Positions 10,267 to 20,091 of a DNA stretch of 64,000 nucleotides are shown here, one piece after another (the first letter of the stretch is position 1; every line of letters begins with the position of its first letter). A program made the translations under genes and the position numbers. Source of the DNA: Leishmania panamensis (taxonomy: Eukaryota; Euglenozoa; Kinetoplastea; Trypanosomatida; Trypanosomatidae). The DNA lies in contig NC_025882.1 in the NCBI RefSeq assembly GCF_000755165.1, forward strand, positions 288,268-352,267, written 5' to 3'. The notes under the pieces were generated by a model, which had not been told where the DNA came from, made no database searches, and worked only from the letters and a program-made list of their open reading frames with translations.

Positions 10267-11847
10267 ATGTCGCGACTGAAGATCAACCTGGAAGCCATCG
10301 AGCGTGATGGAGCTAGCGTAACAGAGGGCTTCTGCGCCGATGGTGTCCGTATCGGCTCGCTTCTTGTCTCGTCTGAGGGAGTGCGGGACAGTCAAGGCAA
10401 TTCGTACGTGCTCTCTCTTAGTGATCTTGAGGTAGTCCCGGAAACAGAGGGCGGGTTCTTAGGCAAAGGCAGCAGTGGCTCTGTTCGCCGCGCAGTTCAC
10501 CGACGCAGCAAGATGGTGGCCGCACTAAAGGAAATTAAAGTGACGGGACAGGCGCACATTAGTGAAATTCGACGAGAGTTGGAGGCGCTACACGCGTGTG
10601 ACTTCGCAACGCCGTACCTCGTCCATTTCTACGGTGCGTTTGCGCACGAGGGGTCTGTCTTTATCGCGATGGAGGCGATGGACGGCTCCCTCGACGAGCT
10701 CTACAAACCGGTCCCGCCACCAGTGTTGGCGTGTATCACGCGACTGATGCTGAAAGGGCTGGCGTACCTGCATCGTACCCGACATCTCATTCATCGTGAC
10801 TTGAAGCCAAGCAACGTTCTCTACAACAGTTGCACCGGCGACATCAAAATATCCGACTTTGGTGTGAGCTCAAATCTCGAGTCCACCAAGGCGGATGCGC
10901 ACAGCTTTGTTGGTACGGTCACGTACATGAGCCCTGAGCGGCTGCGTGGCGAGTACTACTCGTACGGTGCCGATATTTGGTCTTTGGGGCTGGTTGTCGC
11001 TGAGCTGGCAGTGGGTGTGTGTCCCTACGCTGGTTTGCGTGGCGGCAGCAGCGAGGCGCGCTTCTGGGCACTGTTGCAGCACCTCAGCAGTGACGGCCCA
11101 GCACTAGAGCTACCGCCGGAGATGGACGCCGACTTGGCTGACTTTATCAGCGCGTGTGTCGTGAAGTCCCCTGACCGACGACCGACATGCACTGACTTGT
11201 TACGTCATGCATTCATTGTGAAACACGCATCCTCGACACCGGTGTCAGAGGCAAAGCAGTGCTGGACCACTACTCCCACCGTTCCTGCTCCCGGAGAGCT
11301 CCTCCCGCCGCTCAATAGCCACTCGCCTGCTGTAGGGTCAGTTGCACCTCTTGCATGTGAGGGTGCCACTCTCAGGGCTTCTTCGTCATGCCCTGCGGCA
11401 TCGCCACCGTCAACAATGCTGCCCTCTCCCCTTGAGCGGTACGACGGCGAAACGGATGCGGATGTCGCAGACCGCACGGTTATTGCGCGATGGATTCACG
11501 CTATGATGAAGCAGGAGGCCTTTCGCAGAACGAAGGAGAACGGCTACGAGGTGTCGCACCTGGAGCCACTTGCTGACGTGTCGGTCTCCACAGCTATAGA
11601 TTCAAACGAAGGAGGCAGGACGGTGGGCGCCCCTGCGCTCACCTTAGACAGGTCACGTGCTAGCGCGCTAAGAGAGCTCCCCGCCGGGAGGAGTCGAGAC
11701 CGACATTCGGATGACAGCGGCAGTGCCTCCATTGCGCATGAGTGCACCACTGGCGGACACCCTCTCATATGCAACGACGTGCGACGGACCGCCACAGTGG
11801 AGTCGTCTGTGAACCTCGATGATGAGCTAAACAAGCTTCTCTTCTGA
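10267..11847 (+). CDS. MKK5: MAP kinase kinase (STE7 family), 526 aa
   Basis: Dual-specificity kinase that would phosphorylate the TxY loop of a MAP kinase. The first in-frame ATG is 10267. Kinase landmarks: glycine loop G66-K-G68-S-S-G71, VAALK with K88, HRD with D178, LKPSN, D197-F-G, and SPE in place of APE. The typical MKK sequence SFVGTVTYMSPERL follows. The activation segment has T207-x5-S213, the spacing known from plant MKKs rather than the S-x3-S/T of animal MEKs. The N-terminus starts MSRLKINL, which resembles a MAPK docking site (basic residues, then I-x-L). The tail from about residue 320 is Ser/Pro-rich and poorly conserved-looking. The family call is firm. The MKK5 name rests on my memory of synteny with T. 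brucei chromosome 10 and Leishmania chromosome 36, and another trypanosomatid MKK is possible. Confidence 0.85.
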   Translation: MSRLKINLEAIERDGASVTEGFCADGVRIGSLLVSSEGVRDSQGNSYVLSLSDLEVVPETEGGFLGKGSSGSVRRAVHRRSKMVAALKEIKVTGQAHISEIRRELEALHACDFATPYLVHFYGAFAHEGSVFIAMEAMDGSLDELYKPVPPPVLACITRLMLKGLAYLHRTRHLIHRDLKPSNVLYNSCTGDIKISDFGVSSNLESTKADAHSFVGTVTYMSPERLRGEYYSYGADIWSLGLVVAELAVGVCPYAGLRGGSSEARFWALLQHLSSDGPALELPPEMDADLADFISACVVKSPDRRPTCTDLLRHAFIVKHASSTPVSEAKQCWTTTPTVPAPGELLPPLNSHSPAVGSVAPLACEGATLRASSSCPAASPPSTMLPSPLERYDGETDADVADRTVIARWIHAMMKQEAFRRTKENGYEVSHLEPLADVSVSTAIDSNEGGRTVGAPALTLDRSRASALRELPAGRSRDRHSDDSGSASIAHECTTGGHPLICNDVRRTATVESSVNLDDELNKLLF

Positions 11848-13794
11848 GGGGTCTTGCTGCTGTTGGTGGTTTTGGAGTAGTCTTGCTGTCTCGTCCTTTT
11901 TCCACTTTCTTCCCTCGTCGTCAAGGGCAACAACGCACCACATTAAGGGATAATGCGCGTGTGCGTGGGTGGTTTAAGACTTGATGAGCGCAAGGAGACT
12001 GTAACTTGACGTTCAGAGGATACCAAGTGCTAGTCTTGTGCGCCGCTGCCTGGTCGTGGTGGCGCCTGTCCGCTGCGGTGGCAAGCGAGTGGACACAATA
12101 GGAGTGGTAGAAGAGGCTGTCCAAGGTGTGCCAATGTGCGTTGGAGGGGTTCTAAGGACTAAAAGAAATCCATGAATGAAAAGGGGTGGGTGGGTACGCC
12201 TGCGCACACGCAGACATCCTCTTCATGACACGCGCACTTCCACTGTACGGTAGGACAACTGACCACACGCCACCCTTCTCTTATCTGTCTGCTGTTTGCT
12301 CACGATGATGACTAATCTCTGTTTGTTGTTTTTGGTTGGCCATCGTTGGGGGGTCCGGTGGCGTACGCGGTGTGTTCGCTGCAGCGCGACGCAAAAAAAA
12401 AGAGAGAAAGTGAGAAAATAAAAAGAAAGGAATGCGAGATGTCGTGCCGTGTTATGTTTTTTTTCTTTTGTGGCGGTGGTGGTGGTGGTGGTGCGCTGTA
12501 CTAATTTTTTTCGTTTGCTTCTTTTTTTCCTGTGGAGTGTGTCTTGGTGTGGGTGGAAATTCTTTTTTTTTTCTTTTGTGTGTGTGGGTGTGCGTGTGTT
12601 TTGTGTGTGTGTGTGTATGTGCGTGTGCTCTCTCATTTTCCTTTCTGCTCAACCGCAGCCGAGAAAGAGAGGGGCAGAGGCCGAAGGTGACGGAAGGCGG
12701 AGCTGCGCCGATACCTTTTTTTTTTCTGCGGTTTATTTTCTGTTCTTTTTGAGTCATTGACTCCTCCTTCCCACTGCCTTTTGTTTCTCGTTCGATTGCT
12801 GTTTCACATGTGTCTGCTGGCAAGTAGGACCTCCCTGCCATTCTCTGTCTCCCGCTGTTCCTTGTGGTCCTTGATGTGGTGCGTAAGGCACACTTATCAA
12901 CTTTACGACTTCCATGCATCCCTCTTCTTACCCCCCTTTTTTTTCTCTGTTAGTTCACTTCTCTGTCTGTCTTCCGGCTGTTTTTTTTTTTTTGTTCTCC
13001 CGTCTCTCTTACCTTACGTCTTGTCCTTGTGGCGCTGCTGTGCTAATATTTCACACACACACACTCTCTCTCTTTCTTCCGGTTGTTCCCCTCTCGAATT
13101 CCTTTCAACGCCCGTTGCGTTTCTCTGCACATGGCCCAACTATGTTTTACCTTGGGTGAAGCGTCATGTGGTTCGGTGTGCACCGTGATAGAAATGATCG
13201 TGGACGTTGTCTTTGTTTGGAAGCATCTCCTTTTGTCTCTCGTCTCTCCGCTTCTTTATTCTCTCTCTCTCGTCTTGTTCGCTCGTCTTGGCTTTTGTGG
13301 GTTCCTCTACGTGTTGGCCTTTCTATCATCCTTCCGAGACCTCCTCGGTTCTTTTGTGTGCACACGCTTCGGTTGCTGATCACAGGACCTCTGTTCTCAC
13401 AGACATCTTCATTATCGGAGAGATGCGATGATCAAAATCTCCCTTTCTCCTTTTACGAATCGCTGTTATATTTAATTCCTACGTAAAACGTTGCATATAT
13501 GGCTCTCTTCGTCTTCTATATATGTGTGTGTGTGTGTTTGCGTCAGTTGAGTTGGCGTTGGCAGTCTTTAGCCTTTTTCTTCCCTTTCCGTGTTCTACTT
13601 TGCCAGGAGATCTTTGTGACTTCTTAGCTCTGTTATGGCGCCTCTCTCCTCATCACTCTTTGCGTGAAAGCTTTCTGCCACTGTCGTCATCATTCCTCCA
13701 CGTAATTCAGTTGCATCGCTCCCCATAACAGGCACACAGACACCCATCTTTGTTATCGAAGATATTCATGTATGCCGTGCAGCAATGAATCCGA
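11848..13794. other. Intergenic, pyrimidine-rich, no gene seen
   Basis: 3' flank of the MKK gene. Contains T runs, a GGT repeat (about 12473-12492), GT runs near 12575-12625 and 13524-13540, and many possible trans-splice tracts. Open frames here are Cys/Phe/Leu/Ser-rich translations of T/C DNA, with no motif. Confidence 0.6.
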
Positions 13795-14290
13795 CTCGAT
13801 TCTACCGCGGCCCTGTCCCAGGCCCAACTGCATGTCGTGGAGCAGCCGTAGACGCACGCGTCACAGCGATGCGTCGACTCGGTGGCCGGGGAATGAGCCT
13901 CCCCTCCCCCCGCCTCGATCTCTCTGCTCACCCCCTGCTTCACAGCCGCTCACATGGTGCCGCTCGCCAGGCGGTGCGTCACTCTCGGGGGGAGGGGGGG
14001 GGGCACTCCAGCTCCCCACGCCACTGGGCAGCGAGGGCCGGGCAAGATGCACTCGAGTCGCGCTGGCACCCTCTCCATCACGCGGGCGGCACAGCCGTGT
14101 GTACTGTCGCGGGTCGCTCCGACGCAGCACCACCCGGCGCGTGGCCGCCGACATGCGTAGCTCTACATCGATCGCGCTCCCCCAGATCGTAGGGACCTGG
14201 CCTGATCACGACCGGAAGCGGCTCGACATTGGCATGGAGAGGGGGGTTGTCCTGGCTTCCACACAGAGTGGGGCTAATGGCTCTGATAAT
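13795..14290 (-). mobile_element. SIDER-like degenerate retroposon, copy B (-)
   Basis: Reverse complement of copy A. Read on the minus strand it begins near 14290 with CCCACTCTGTGTGGAAGCCA and runs to about 13795, matching copy A with scattered substitutions at the two ends. The central part (13861-14154) gives the same conceptual translation as 4108-4401 in copy A. It lies antisense to the transcription unit, between the MKK and the DEAH helicase. With copy A it forms an inverted repeat with arms of about 0.5 kb enclosing about 9.3 kb and two genes. Confidence 0.65.
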
Positions 14291-15005
14291 GCCGGTCACC
14301 TTACCTTGGCATGGGGTTCTTGTGCCCTCTCTTTATGGGAAAGCGAGTAGCGCGCCACCGGCTCTCGGATACGGTCGGTGACGCATGCTGTTGACAAACT
14401 GATCTTTTCTGATGTTGTGTGGAAGAAATCGTAGGAATTCGATCATGGAGTTTACTGACTCAATGGGAATCGGATCGCTTGTTGATGGAATCGTCTCTTA
14501 CAAGACGGGACGAGGTGAAACCTCCTCTCTTCTTCGCCTCTGCCTCGTTCTACTTTTTTGAGATATCGCCGTGAGCGCGGAGGACTCTCTGGAAAGGCAC
14601 TGCATCGCTGACACACAGGCCGTCCGGGAGCAAAGAAGGAGAGGTCTGTGCGCTCTGTAGCGACTCGCCGTTTCTTTCTCATTCTTTTTCTGACTCTCCT
14701 TGTTCTGCTGGAGACGTATGGTGTTCGCAGTTTTACGGAGGCTGCCGCGCACTCGGGGATGCAGAGCAAAGTGTCAGAGAGCTGGACGGCCGCTCAGTCA
14801 GTTCCTTCAAGTACTGCTGCTCATGCGCAGTTTCCCTCATTCTTATCGATACCGTACCCCTCCTTGTTCCCTCTTTCTCTCCCGTACACATCATTGACTT
14901 CCTCACTTTTTCCTGCGTCACACATACATGCGCACTTGAAATGAGCAAGCCATTGCGGCATACACGCTTGGCTCTCGCCGCCTTACCTGCCCCAGCCCCA
15001 CCCAC
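14291..15005. other. Intergenic / 5' flank of the DEAH helicase
   Basis: No gene seen. Pyrimidine-rich DNA at about 14820-14920 and 14970-14992 leads to a candidate spliced-leader acceptor, CCCCAG, ending at 14995, ten bases before the helicase ATG. Confidence 0.55.
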
Positions 15006-17840
15006 ATGGACAAGGAGGCTTTGCGGAGGGCTCAGCAGGCTTCGCGGGCGGCCTTCCTACGTAAGGAAGCGGCTCAGCGTCATAAGGCAGCCAACACGGT
15101 TGTCGAGCAAAAGCTGAGGGACATTGAGCAAGGCGTCGTTCCTGCATCTGTAGTCGAGGCGGACTTCTTGCTGCACCGCTCCGCCGAGGTAAGCACCGCG
15201 AGTGATCTTTTCGACGTCGCACGCCGGCGCCAGGCCCTCGGTGGCGAAGACGAGGCCTTGGATCGATGGAGCGAGCTGGCAGCAGAACTGCAGCGTCATT
15301 CACACCTAGCCACATCTCCCGCCGACACATTTTCAGTTGTGAAGGAGGCGAACAATAACGATAATGCTCGTGTGGCGTCTGCCCAGGCCTCGGCAGAGGC
15401 GGTGGACGCGGCATCACGTCCCCTTTTCGCCGCAGGTTATGTGGCGATGAGTGAGCCGGAGGTGGCGGAGCGGTTGGCAAAGAACGACTATGTGCGAGAG
15501 AGAACGTTCAGTGAGCTCCAGGAGGAACGTGCTGTAGCTCTGCAGGGCCAGAAGGCGCGACTTCAGCAACAGCGCAGAGGTCTGCCAATATTTCAAATGC
15601 GGGAGAGGCTGGTGCAGCTCATTCGCGACAATCGCGTGGTGATCATTGTGGGGGAGACTGGATCAGGGAAGACGACCCAGCTGCTTCAGTACCTCTATGA
15701 GGGGGGCTTCCACCTTGGGCCCCAAACGCGAGATCGGCAGCTCCCCACCCCTGCGCGGTCGGCTGCTTCCTCGACGGTGAAGACTGAGGCTAACGGCGAA
15801 GGGGATGGCGCCTTTGCGGAGGAGGGGGCGGAAGAGGCGCTCCGACTCATCTGCACACAACCTCGACGAATCGCCGCCATTAGTGTCGCAGAACGCGTCG
15901 CGCAGGAAGTAGGCTGCCCGTGTGGCAGCATTGTAGGATATAAGGTGCGCTTCGATGACAAGACGGGTCCCCTCACTCGAATCCTCTACGTGACGGACGG
16001 TATGATGCTGAAAGAGTTCACCAATGACCCCGATCTCTCCTCGGTCGGTGCCATTATGGTCGACGAAGCCCACGAGCGCTCTCTGAGCACCGACATTCTG
16101 CTCGGCCTCCTGCGCGATGTCATTCGCCGCAACCCGAACCTGAAAGTTATCGTCGCCAGCGCAACCATCAACGCTGAAAAGTTCAGCGACTTCTTCAATA
16201 AAGCGCCGGTGTTCACTGTTAGCGGACGCACCTACCCAGTTGAGCTCTTTTACTCAGACGAGCCGGTGGCGGACTACGTGACGGAGTCGGCCCAGACGGT
16301 GCTGGCTTTGCACCTGTCGAAGCCGCTTCCCGGCGATGTGTTGGTATTCTTGCCGGGCCAAGATGCCATCGAGACGTGCGCAGAGACCCTTCAGTCGTAT
16401 TTGGACGAGGCGAAGGGCCAGATGCGGCCACTTCTCATTCTCCCGATTTACTCCTCGATGTCACCAAAGGAGCAGGCCCGCATCTACGAGCGCACGCCGC
16501 CCGGCATGCGGAAGGTAGTGATCGCCACGAACATCGCCGAAACATCCATCACGATTGATGGCGTTGTCTATGTGGTGGACTGTGGACTCTGCAAGCAGGA
16601 CTATTACAACCCGCAGGCGATGGTGGAGGAGCTGCGGGTGGTGCCGACATCTCAGGCAAGCGCCACACAGCGCGCGGGGCGAGCCGGTCGAACGCAGCCA
16701 GGTGAGTGCTATCGGCTATTCACGGCCTACACCTTCCACAACGAGCTGCCGCCAGAGACGATACCAGAGATCTTGCGCTGCTCGATGAGTGCAGTTGTAC
16801 TGCAGCTGAAAGCACTCGGTATTCACAACCTCCTCCAGTTTGACTTTCTTGATGCCCCGTCGACCGCGTCACTGGAGCGCGCGTTGGACCTTCTTTTCCT
16901 CCTTGGTGCCATGAAACCGGACGGCCGGCTGACTGTCACGGGGCGACGCATGGCTGAGTTCCCGCTGGAGCCATCTCTGAGCAAATGCTTGATTCGCGCG
17001 TGCGCTCTGGGCTGTGGGCGGCACATGGCCATGGCAGCCGCCATGATCACGCTTGACAGCATCTTCATAAACACGCGAGATGCCAAGGAGCGGAGTCATA
17101 TTAAGAGCGCCAGGGAGCATCTTTTTGGCTTTGGTAACGGTGACGTGACCGGGTACATCCGACTCATGGAGGAGTGGCTGCGTGCGGGCCCGCGCGCTGG
17201 CGAGTTTTGCCGCTCCAACTGCATCAACGTGCGCTCGATGCTGCGCGCACGGGATGTATTGGACCAGATTCTGAAGACGTTTGACCGCATTGGCCTTGAC
17301 GTGGAGCTTGTCTCCGCCAATAGCGGCAACGACAGCAAGGTCCTTGACGACGACGACAGTGCGCTCGAGAAGGCACTGAGCGGCGCTGTAAATCAGATCG
17401 ACGTGGAGTCCATCACGAAGGCGCTTCTGTCGGGGTTCTTCTTTAATGTGGCGAAGCTGGAGGCGAACGGCTGGTCGTACTCGGTCGTTCGACCAATTGA
17501 CAGCGGCGTGCCAGCTGGACCGAAGCGACTCGATAGCGTGGGCGCCGATGACGCTTCCCTCGCCGAGATCCACCCTGCCAGCTTTCTGTTTGCTGCCGGA
17601 CGCAGGTCTACCTCGAGTCGAGATCTTTTGGGTGCCACAAGGGCTGAGGCTGGTGTTCCCGCTGTTCTGCGAGAGAGACCCGCTCTCGTTGTGTTTCTGC
17701 AAATGAGGCGGACAACGAAGCGCTTCATGACGCACGTCACTGCTATCGCGTCTGCGGAGTGGGTACTGCAGAGTGCTCCGGTAAATTACTTCCAGCCTAA
17801 GGAGCTCGAGACAGGTTTGCGCAAACGACAACGTGCGTGA
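15006..17840 (+). CDS. DEAH-box RNA helicase, spliceosomal Prp2/Prp16/Prp22-like (944 aa)
   Basis: ATP-dependent RNA remodelling enzyme, probably of the nuclear spliceosome. Motif I is GETGSGKT at residues 216-223, Ia is TQPRR, II is D353-E-A-H356 followed by ERSLSTD, III is SAT at about 384-386, and VI is Q555-RAGRAGR. After the RecA pair come the winged-helix/ratchet region (PLEPSLSKCLIRACALGCG) and an OB-fold-like C-terminus. The N-terminal 190 residues are basic and helical, ending in RGLPIFQMRERLVQLI, the usual lead-in to the helicase core. Two departures: about 50 residues rich in Ala/Glu/Thr inserted between motifs I and Ia (about 232-280), and a short acidic insert DDDDS near residue 780. 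Family level is certain. Which spliceosomal DEAH protein it is cannot be settled by eye; a ribosome-biogenesis DEAH protein is less likely. Confidence 0.9.
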   Translation: MDKEALRRAQQASRAAFLRKEAAQRHKAANTVVEQKLRDIEQGVVPASVVEADFLLHRSAEVSTASDLFDVARRRQALGGEDEALDRWSELAAELQRHSHLATSPADTFSVVKEANNNDNARVASAQASAEAVDAASRPLFAAGYVAMSEPEVAERLAKNDYVRERTFSELQEERAVALQGQKARLQQQRRGLPIFQMRERLVQLIRDNRVVIIVGETGSGKTTQLLQYLYEGGFHLGPQTRDRQLPTPARSAASSTVKTEANGEGDGAFAEEGAEEALRLICTQPRRIAAISVAERVAQEVGCPCGSIVGYKVRFDDKTGPLTRILYVTDGMMLKEFTNDPDLSSVGAIMVDEAHERSLSTDILLGLLRDVIRRNPNLKVIVASATINAEKFSDFFNKAPVFTVSGRTYPVELFYSDEPVADYVTESAQTVLALHLSKPLPGDVLVFLPGQDAIETCAETLQSYLDEAKGQMRPLLILPIYSSMSPKEQARIYERTPPGMRKVVIATNIAETSITIDGVVYVVDCGLCKQDYYNPQAMVEELRVVPTSQASATQRAGRAGRTQPGECYRLFTAYTFHNELPPETIPEILRCSMSAVVLQLKALGIHNLLQFDFLDAPSTASLERALDLLFLLGAMKPDGRLTVTGRRMAEFPLEPSLSKCLIRACALGCGRHMAMAAAMITLDSIFINTRDAKERSHIKSAREHLFGFGNGDVTGYIRLMEEWLRAGPRAGEFCRSNCINVRSMLRARDVLDQILKTFDRIGLDVELVSANSGNDSKVLDDDDSALEKALSGAVNQIDVESITKALLSGFFFNVAKLEANGWSYSVVRPIDSGVPAGPKRLDSVGADDASLAEIHPASFLFAAGRRSTSSRDLLGATRAEAGVPAVLRERPALVVFLQMRRTTKRFMTHVTAIASAEWVLQSAPVNYFQPKELETGLRKRQRA

Positions 17841-18445
17841 TCTTCTACATCATGCAAAACAAACTTAGGCAGTAATGCAATGTGGCATAGCGCGGCATGC
17901 AATATATGAGGGTGGGGTGAGATGTCGCCGCTGCGCTCTCTCCAGTCGATCTTCCATGACATGGCACTGCGAGAATCACCAGGGACGCGCCTGCACGCAC
18001 GCTTCAACCCAACTGCAAACACCCTTTGTTCACTTCCCGCATGGTTGCCTTGTACAGTTTTACGGGAAAACAGGACAGAGACCGAATGCGGCAGCCTCCA
18101 ACAGCACCGCCTGCACAACATACGAGTGAGACGCGGTGCTGCTTTTCGAAGCGATCGTGGGGATTGCTCGAGGCTCTGGAATGAGTGGGGCGCCTGCGAC
18201 GTGACGTGCGTGTCCGCTGACGACATGTGAGCTGCTTGTTATTCGTCCCTCGTTTACGGTCTCTTCTGGGGTTTTCTGCGCCTTATACTCAGCTGCGGCC
18301 GAAGTTGCACAAACACTGTTCATCTTGCACAGGGCACGCGCTTACTTGTCATGCTTCTCTACTGACCTCTTCTGTCGTCACCCCCTCTTCCTTTTCGTTT
18401 CTCAAGGTTGCAGATGCTCATGTACTACAGACTGTTGTGCCTAGT
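17841..18445. other. Intergenic / 5' flank of NFU
   Basis: No gene recognised; overlapping short frames without motifs. The T/C tract at about 18355-18402 followed by AGs at 18405-18406 and 18412-18413 is the likely trans-splice signal for the NFU gene. Confidence 0.5.
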
Positions 18446-18476
18446 ATGCTGCGGCGTACGATATGCCGTCGCATGA
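18414..18476 (+). promoter_or_regulatory. Possible upstream ORF overlapping the NFU start
   Basis: An ATG at 18414 directly follows the candidate acceptor CAG (18411-18413). It opens a 20-codon frame ending in TGA at 18474-18476, 30 bases past the NFU ATG and in another frame. It would only be in the mRNA if splicing uses 18406 or 18413. The AG at 18429-18430 would remove it. Confidence 0.35.
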
Positions 18477-19228
18477 TGCAGCTGCATGCGCAGCCCACCC
18501 CTAACCCACTCTGCCACTCCTTCTCCATTCCCGCAGACAGCTTCGAGAGCTTTGTGCCGCAAGGGCAGTCGTGCGAGGTGGCGCACCGCGGCCTTGCATG
18601 GGTGCACCCGCTCTCCCAAGGACTCTTTGAGCAGTACCCGCAGGAGGTGATGTGCGTCTTCATCGCGCCTCGGCATGTGTCCATTTCGGTCTACACGAAC
18701 GTGGACTGGTCTAAAATCGAGTGGAGCATCAGCAGCTTCCTAGGACACTACCTCATCTTCAATAACGCGTGCGTATCTCCGGCCAAAGAGTACACCCTCA
18801 TCGAGGACGACCTGGAGCTGAAGGACAACGACTCTGAGGTGTTACAGTGCATCAAGGAACTGCTGCGAGAACAAGTGCGTCCGATGGTTCAGCGCGACGG
18901 CGGTGACGTGAAACTGCTGAACTTCAACGAAAAGACTGGGGTTGTGTCACTTGCGATGCTTGGCGCCTGTAGGACTTGCCCCTCTTCACAGAACACCCTT
19001 AAGGACGGTATCGAACGCGTCATGAAGCATTTTCTCCCCGAGGTGACGGAAGTGATAGAGGCCAAGGAGCACCAGTTCTATGAGGACTACGGACTCCTTT
19101 TGGACTCGGAGAAGGCGCTCTTCAAGGAGGCTGCGCGACTAGATCGAGAGCGGAAGGAACACATTCAATCCAAGCTAACCCCCACAGTTCTCTCCTATGA
19201 TGCTCTTAGCGAGCCGGATGGTGATTGA
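18446..19228 (+). CDS. Nfu-type mitochondrial iron-sulfur scaffold protein (260 aa)
   Basis: Carries or transfers Fe-S clusters to mitochondrial apoproteins. The first in-frame ATG is 18446. The N-terminus MLRRTICRRMMQLHAQ is basic and amphipathic, as in a mitochondrial import signal. It is followed by PTPNPLCHSFSIP, the typical opening of the Nfu N-terminal domain, at about residues 15-110. The NifU-like C-terminal domain (about 128-210) contains VRPMVQRDGGDVKLL and the cluster-binding pair C175-R-T-C178 in GACRTCPSS. A charged helical tail of about 50 residues follows and is longer than in human NFU1. T. brucei has several Nfu paralogues and I cannot say which one this is. Confidence 0.88.
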   Translation: MLRRTICRRMMQLHAQPTPNPLCHSFSIPADSFESFVPQGQSCEVAHRGLAWVHPLSQGLFEQYPQEVMCVFIAPRHVSISVYTNVDWSKIEWSISSFLGHYLIFNNACVSPAKEYTLIEDDLELKDNDSEVLQCIKELLREQVRPMVQRDGGDVKLLNFNEKTGVVSLAMLGACRTCPSSQNTLKDGIERVMKHFLPEVTEVIEAKEHQFYEDYGLLLDSEKALFKEAARLDRERKEHIQSKLTPTVLSYDALSEPDGD

Positions 19229-19572
19229 GTGCTACCGCGACGCATTGGTGCTCGCGCTCATGTGTCGGTGTTGGTTGCAATGAACACCTCCTGCTGCGCG
19301 TTACCGCCGACGCCTTTCGCGCCTACAAGTTTCGGATCCGTTATACACGCATATATGTCTTGTCATTTGCGCTGTGGTGCGTCTTCAAAGCGGCTTGGGC
19401 TGCGGTGTTTCCGCATTTCCTGTTCGACGGAAAGGGGGAAGGAGGGGAAGCCAGTGTCCCCCCCCCGTCCCCCGCAGGTGCTGCATTATTTGTCTTTTTT
19501 TGGTGAGGGAGGGAGGGGGCACGCCATCGGACGAGAGAATGAAGTCAAGCAAAGCGACTCCTCCCCCCCCCC

Positions 19573-20091
19573 NNNNNNNNNNNNNNNNNNNNNNNNNNNN
19601 NNNNNNNNNNNNNNNNNNNNNNNNNNNNNNNNNNNNNNNNNNNNNNNNNNNNNNNNNNNNNNNNNNNNNNNNNNNNNNNNNNNNNNNNNNNNNNNNNNNN
19701 NNNNNNNNNNNNNNNNNNNNNNNNNNNNNNNNNNNNNNNNNNNNNNNNNNNNNNNNNNNNNNNNNNNNNNNNNNNNNNNNNNNNNNNNNNNNNNNNNNNN
19801 NNNNNNNNNNNNNNNNNNNNNNNNNNNNNNNNNNNNNNNNNNNNNNNNNNNNNNNNNNNNNNNNNNNNNNNNNNNNNNNNNNNNNNNNNNNNNNNNNNNN
19901 NNNNNNNNNNNNNNNNNNNNNNNNNNNNNNNNNNNNNNNNNNNNNNNNNNNNNNNNNNNNNNNNNNNNNNNNNNNNNNNNNNNNNNNNNNNNNNNNNNNN
20001 NNNNNNNNNNNNNNNNNNNNNNNNNNNNNNNNNNNNNNNNNNNNNNNNNNNNNNNNNNNNNNNNNNNNNNNNNNNNNNNNNNNNNNNNNNN
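19573..20091. other. Assembly gap (519 N)
   Basis: A run of N between two poly-C tracts. The left flank ends CAAAGCGACTCCT plus ten C; the right flank begins GACAAAGCGACTCC plus C run. The shared CAAAGCGACTCC suggests the two contig ends overlap and that the gap size is not real. Confidence 0.9.

Noticed and set aside
16869..17831. 320-codon open frame on the minus strand
   Set aside because: It is antisense to the DEAH helicase, whose motifs fix the + frame; composition is that of a codon shadow.
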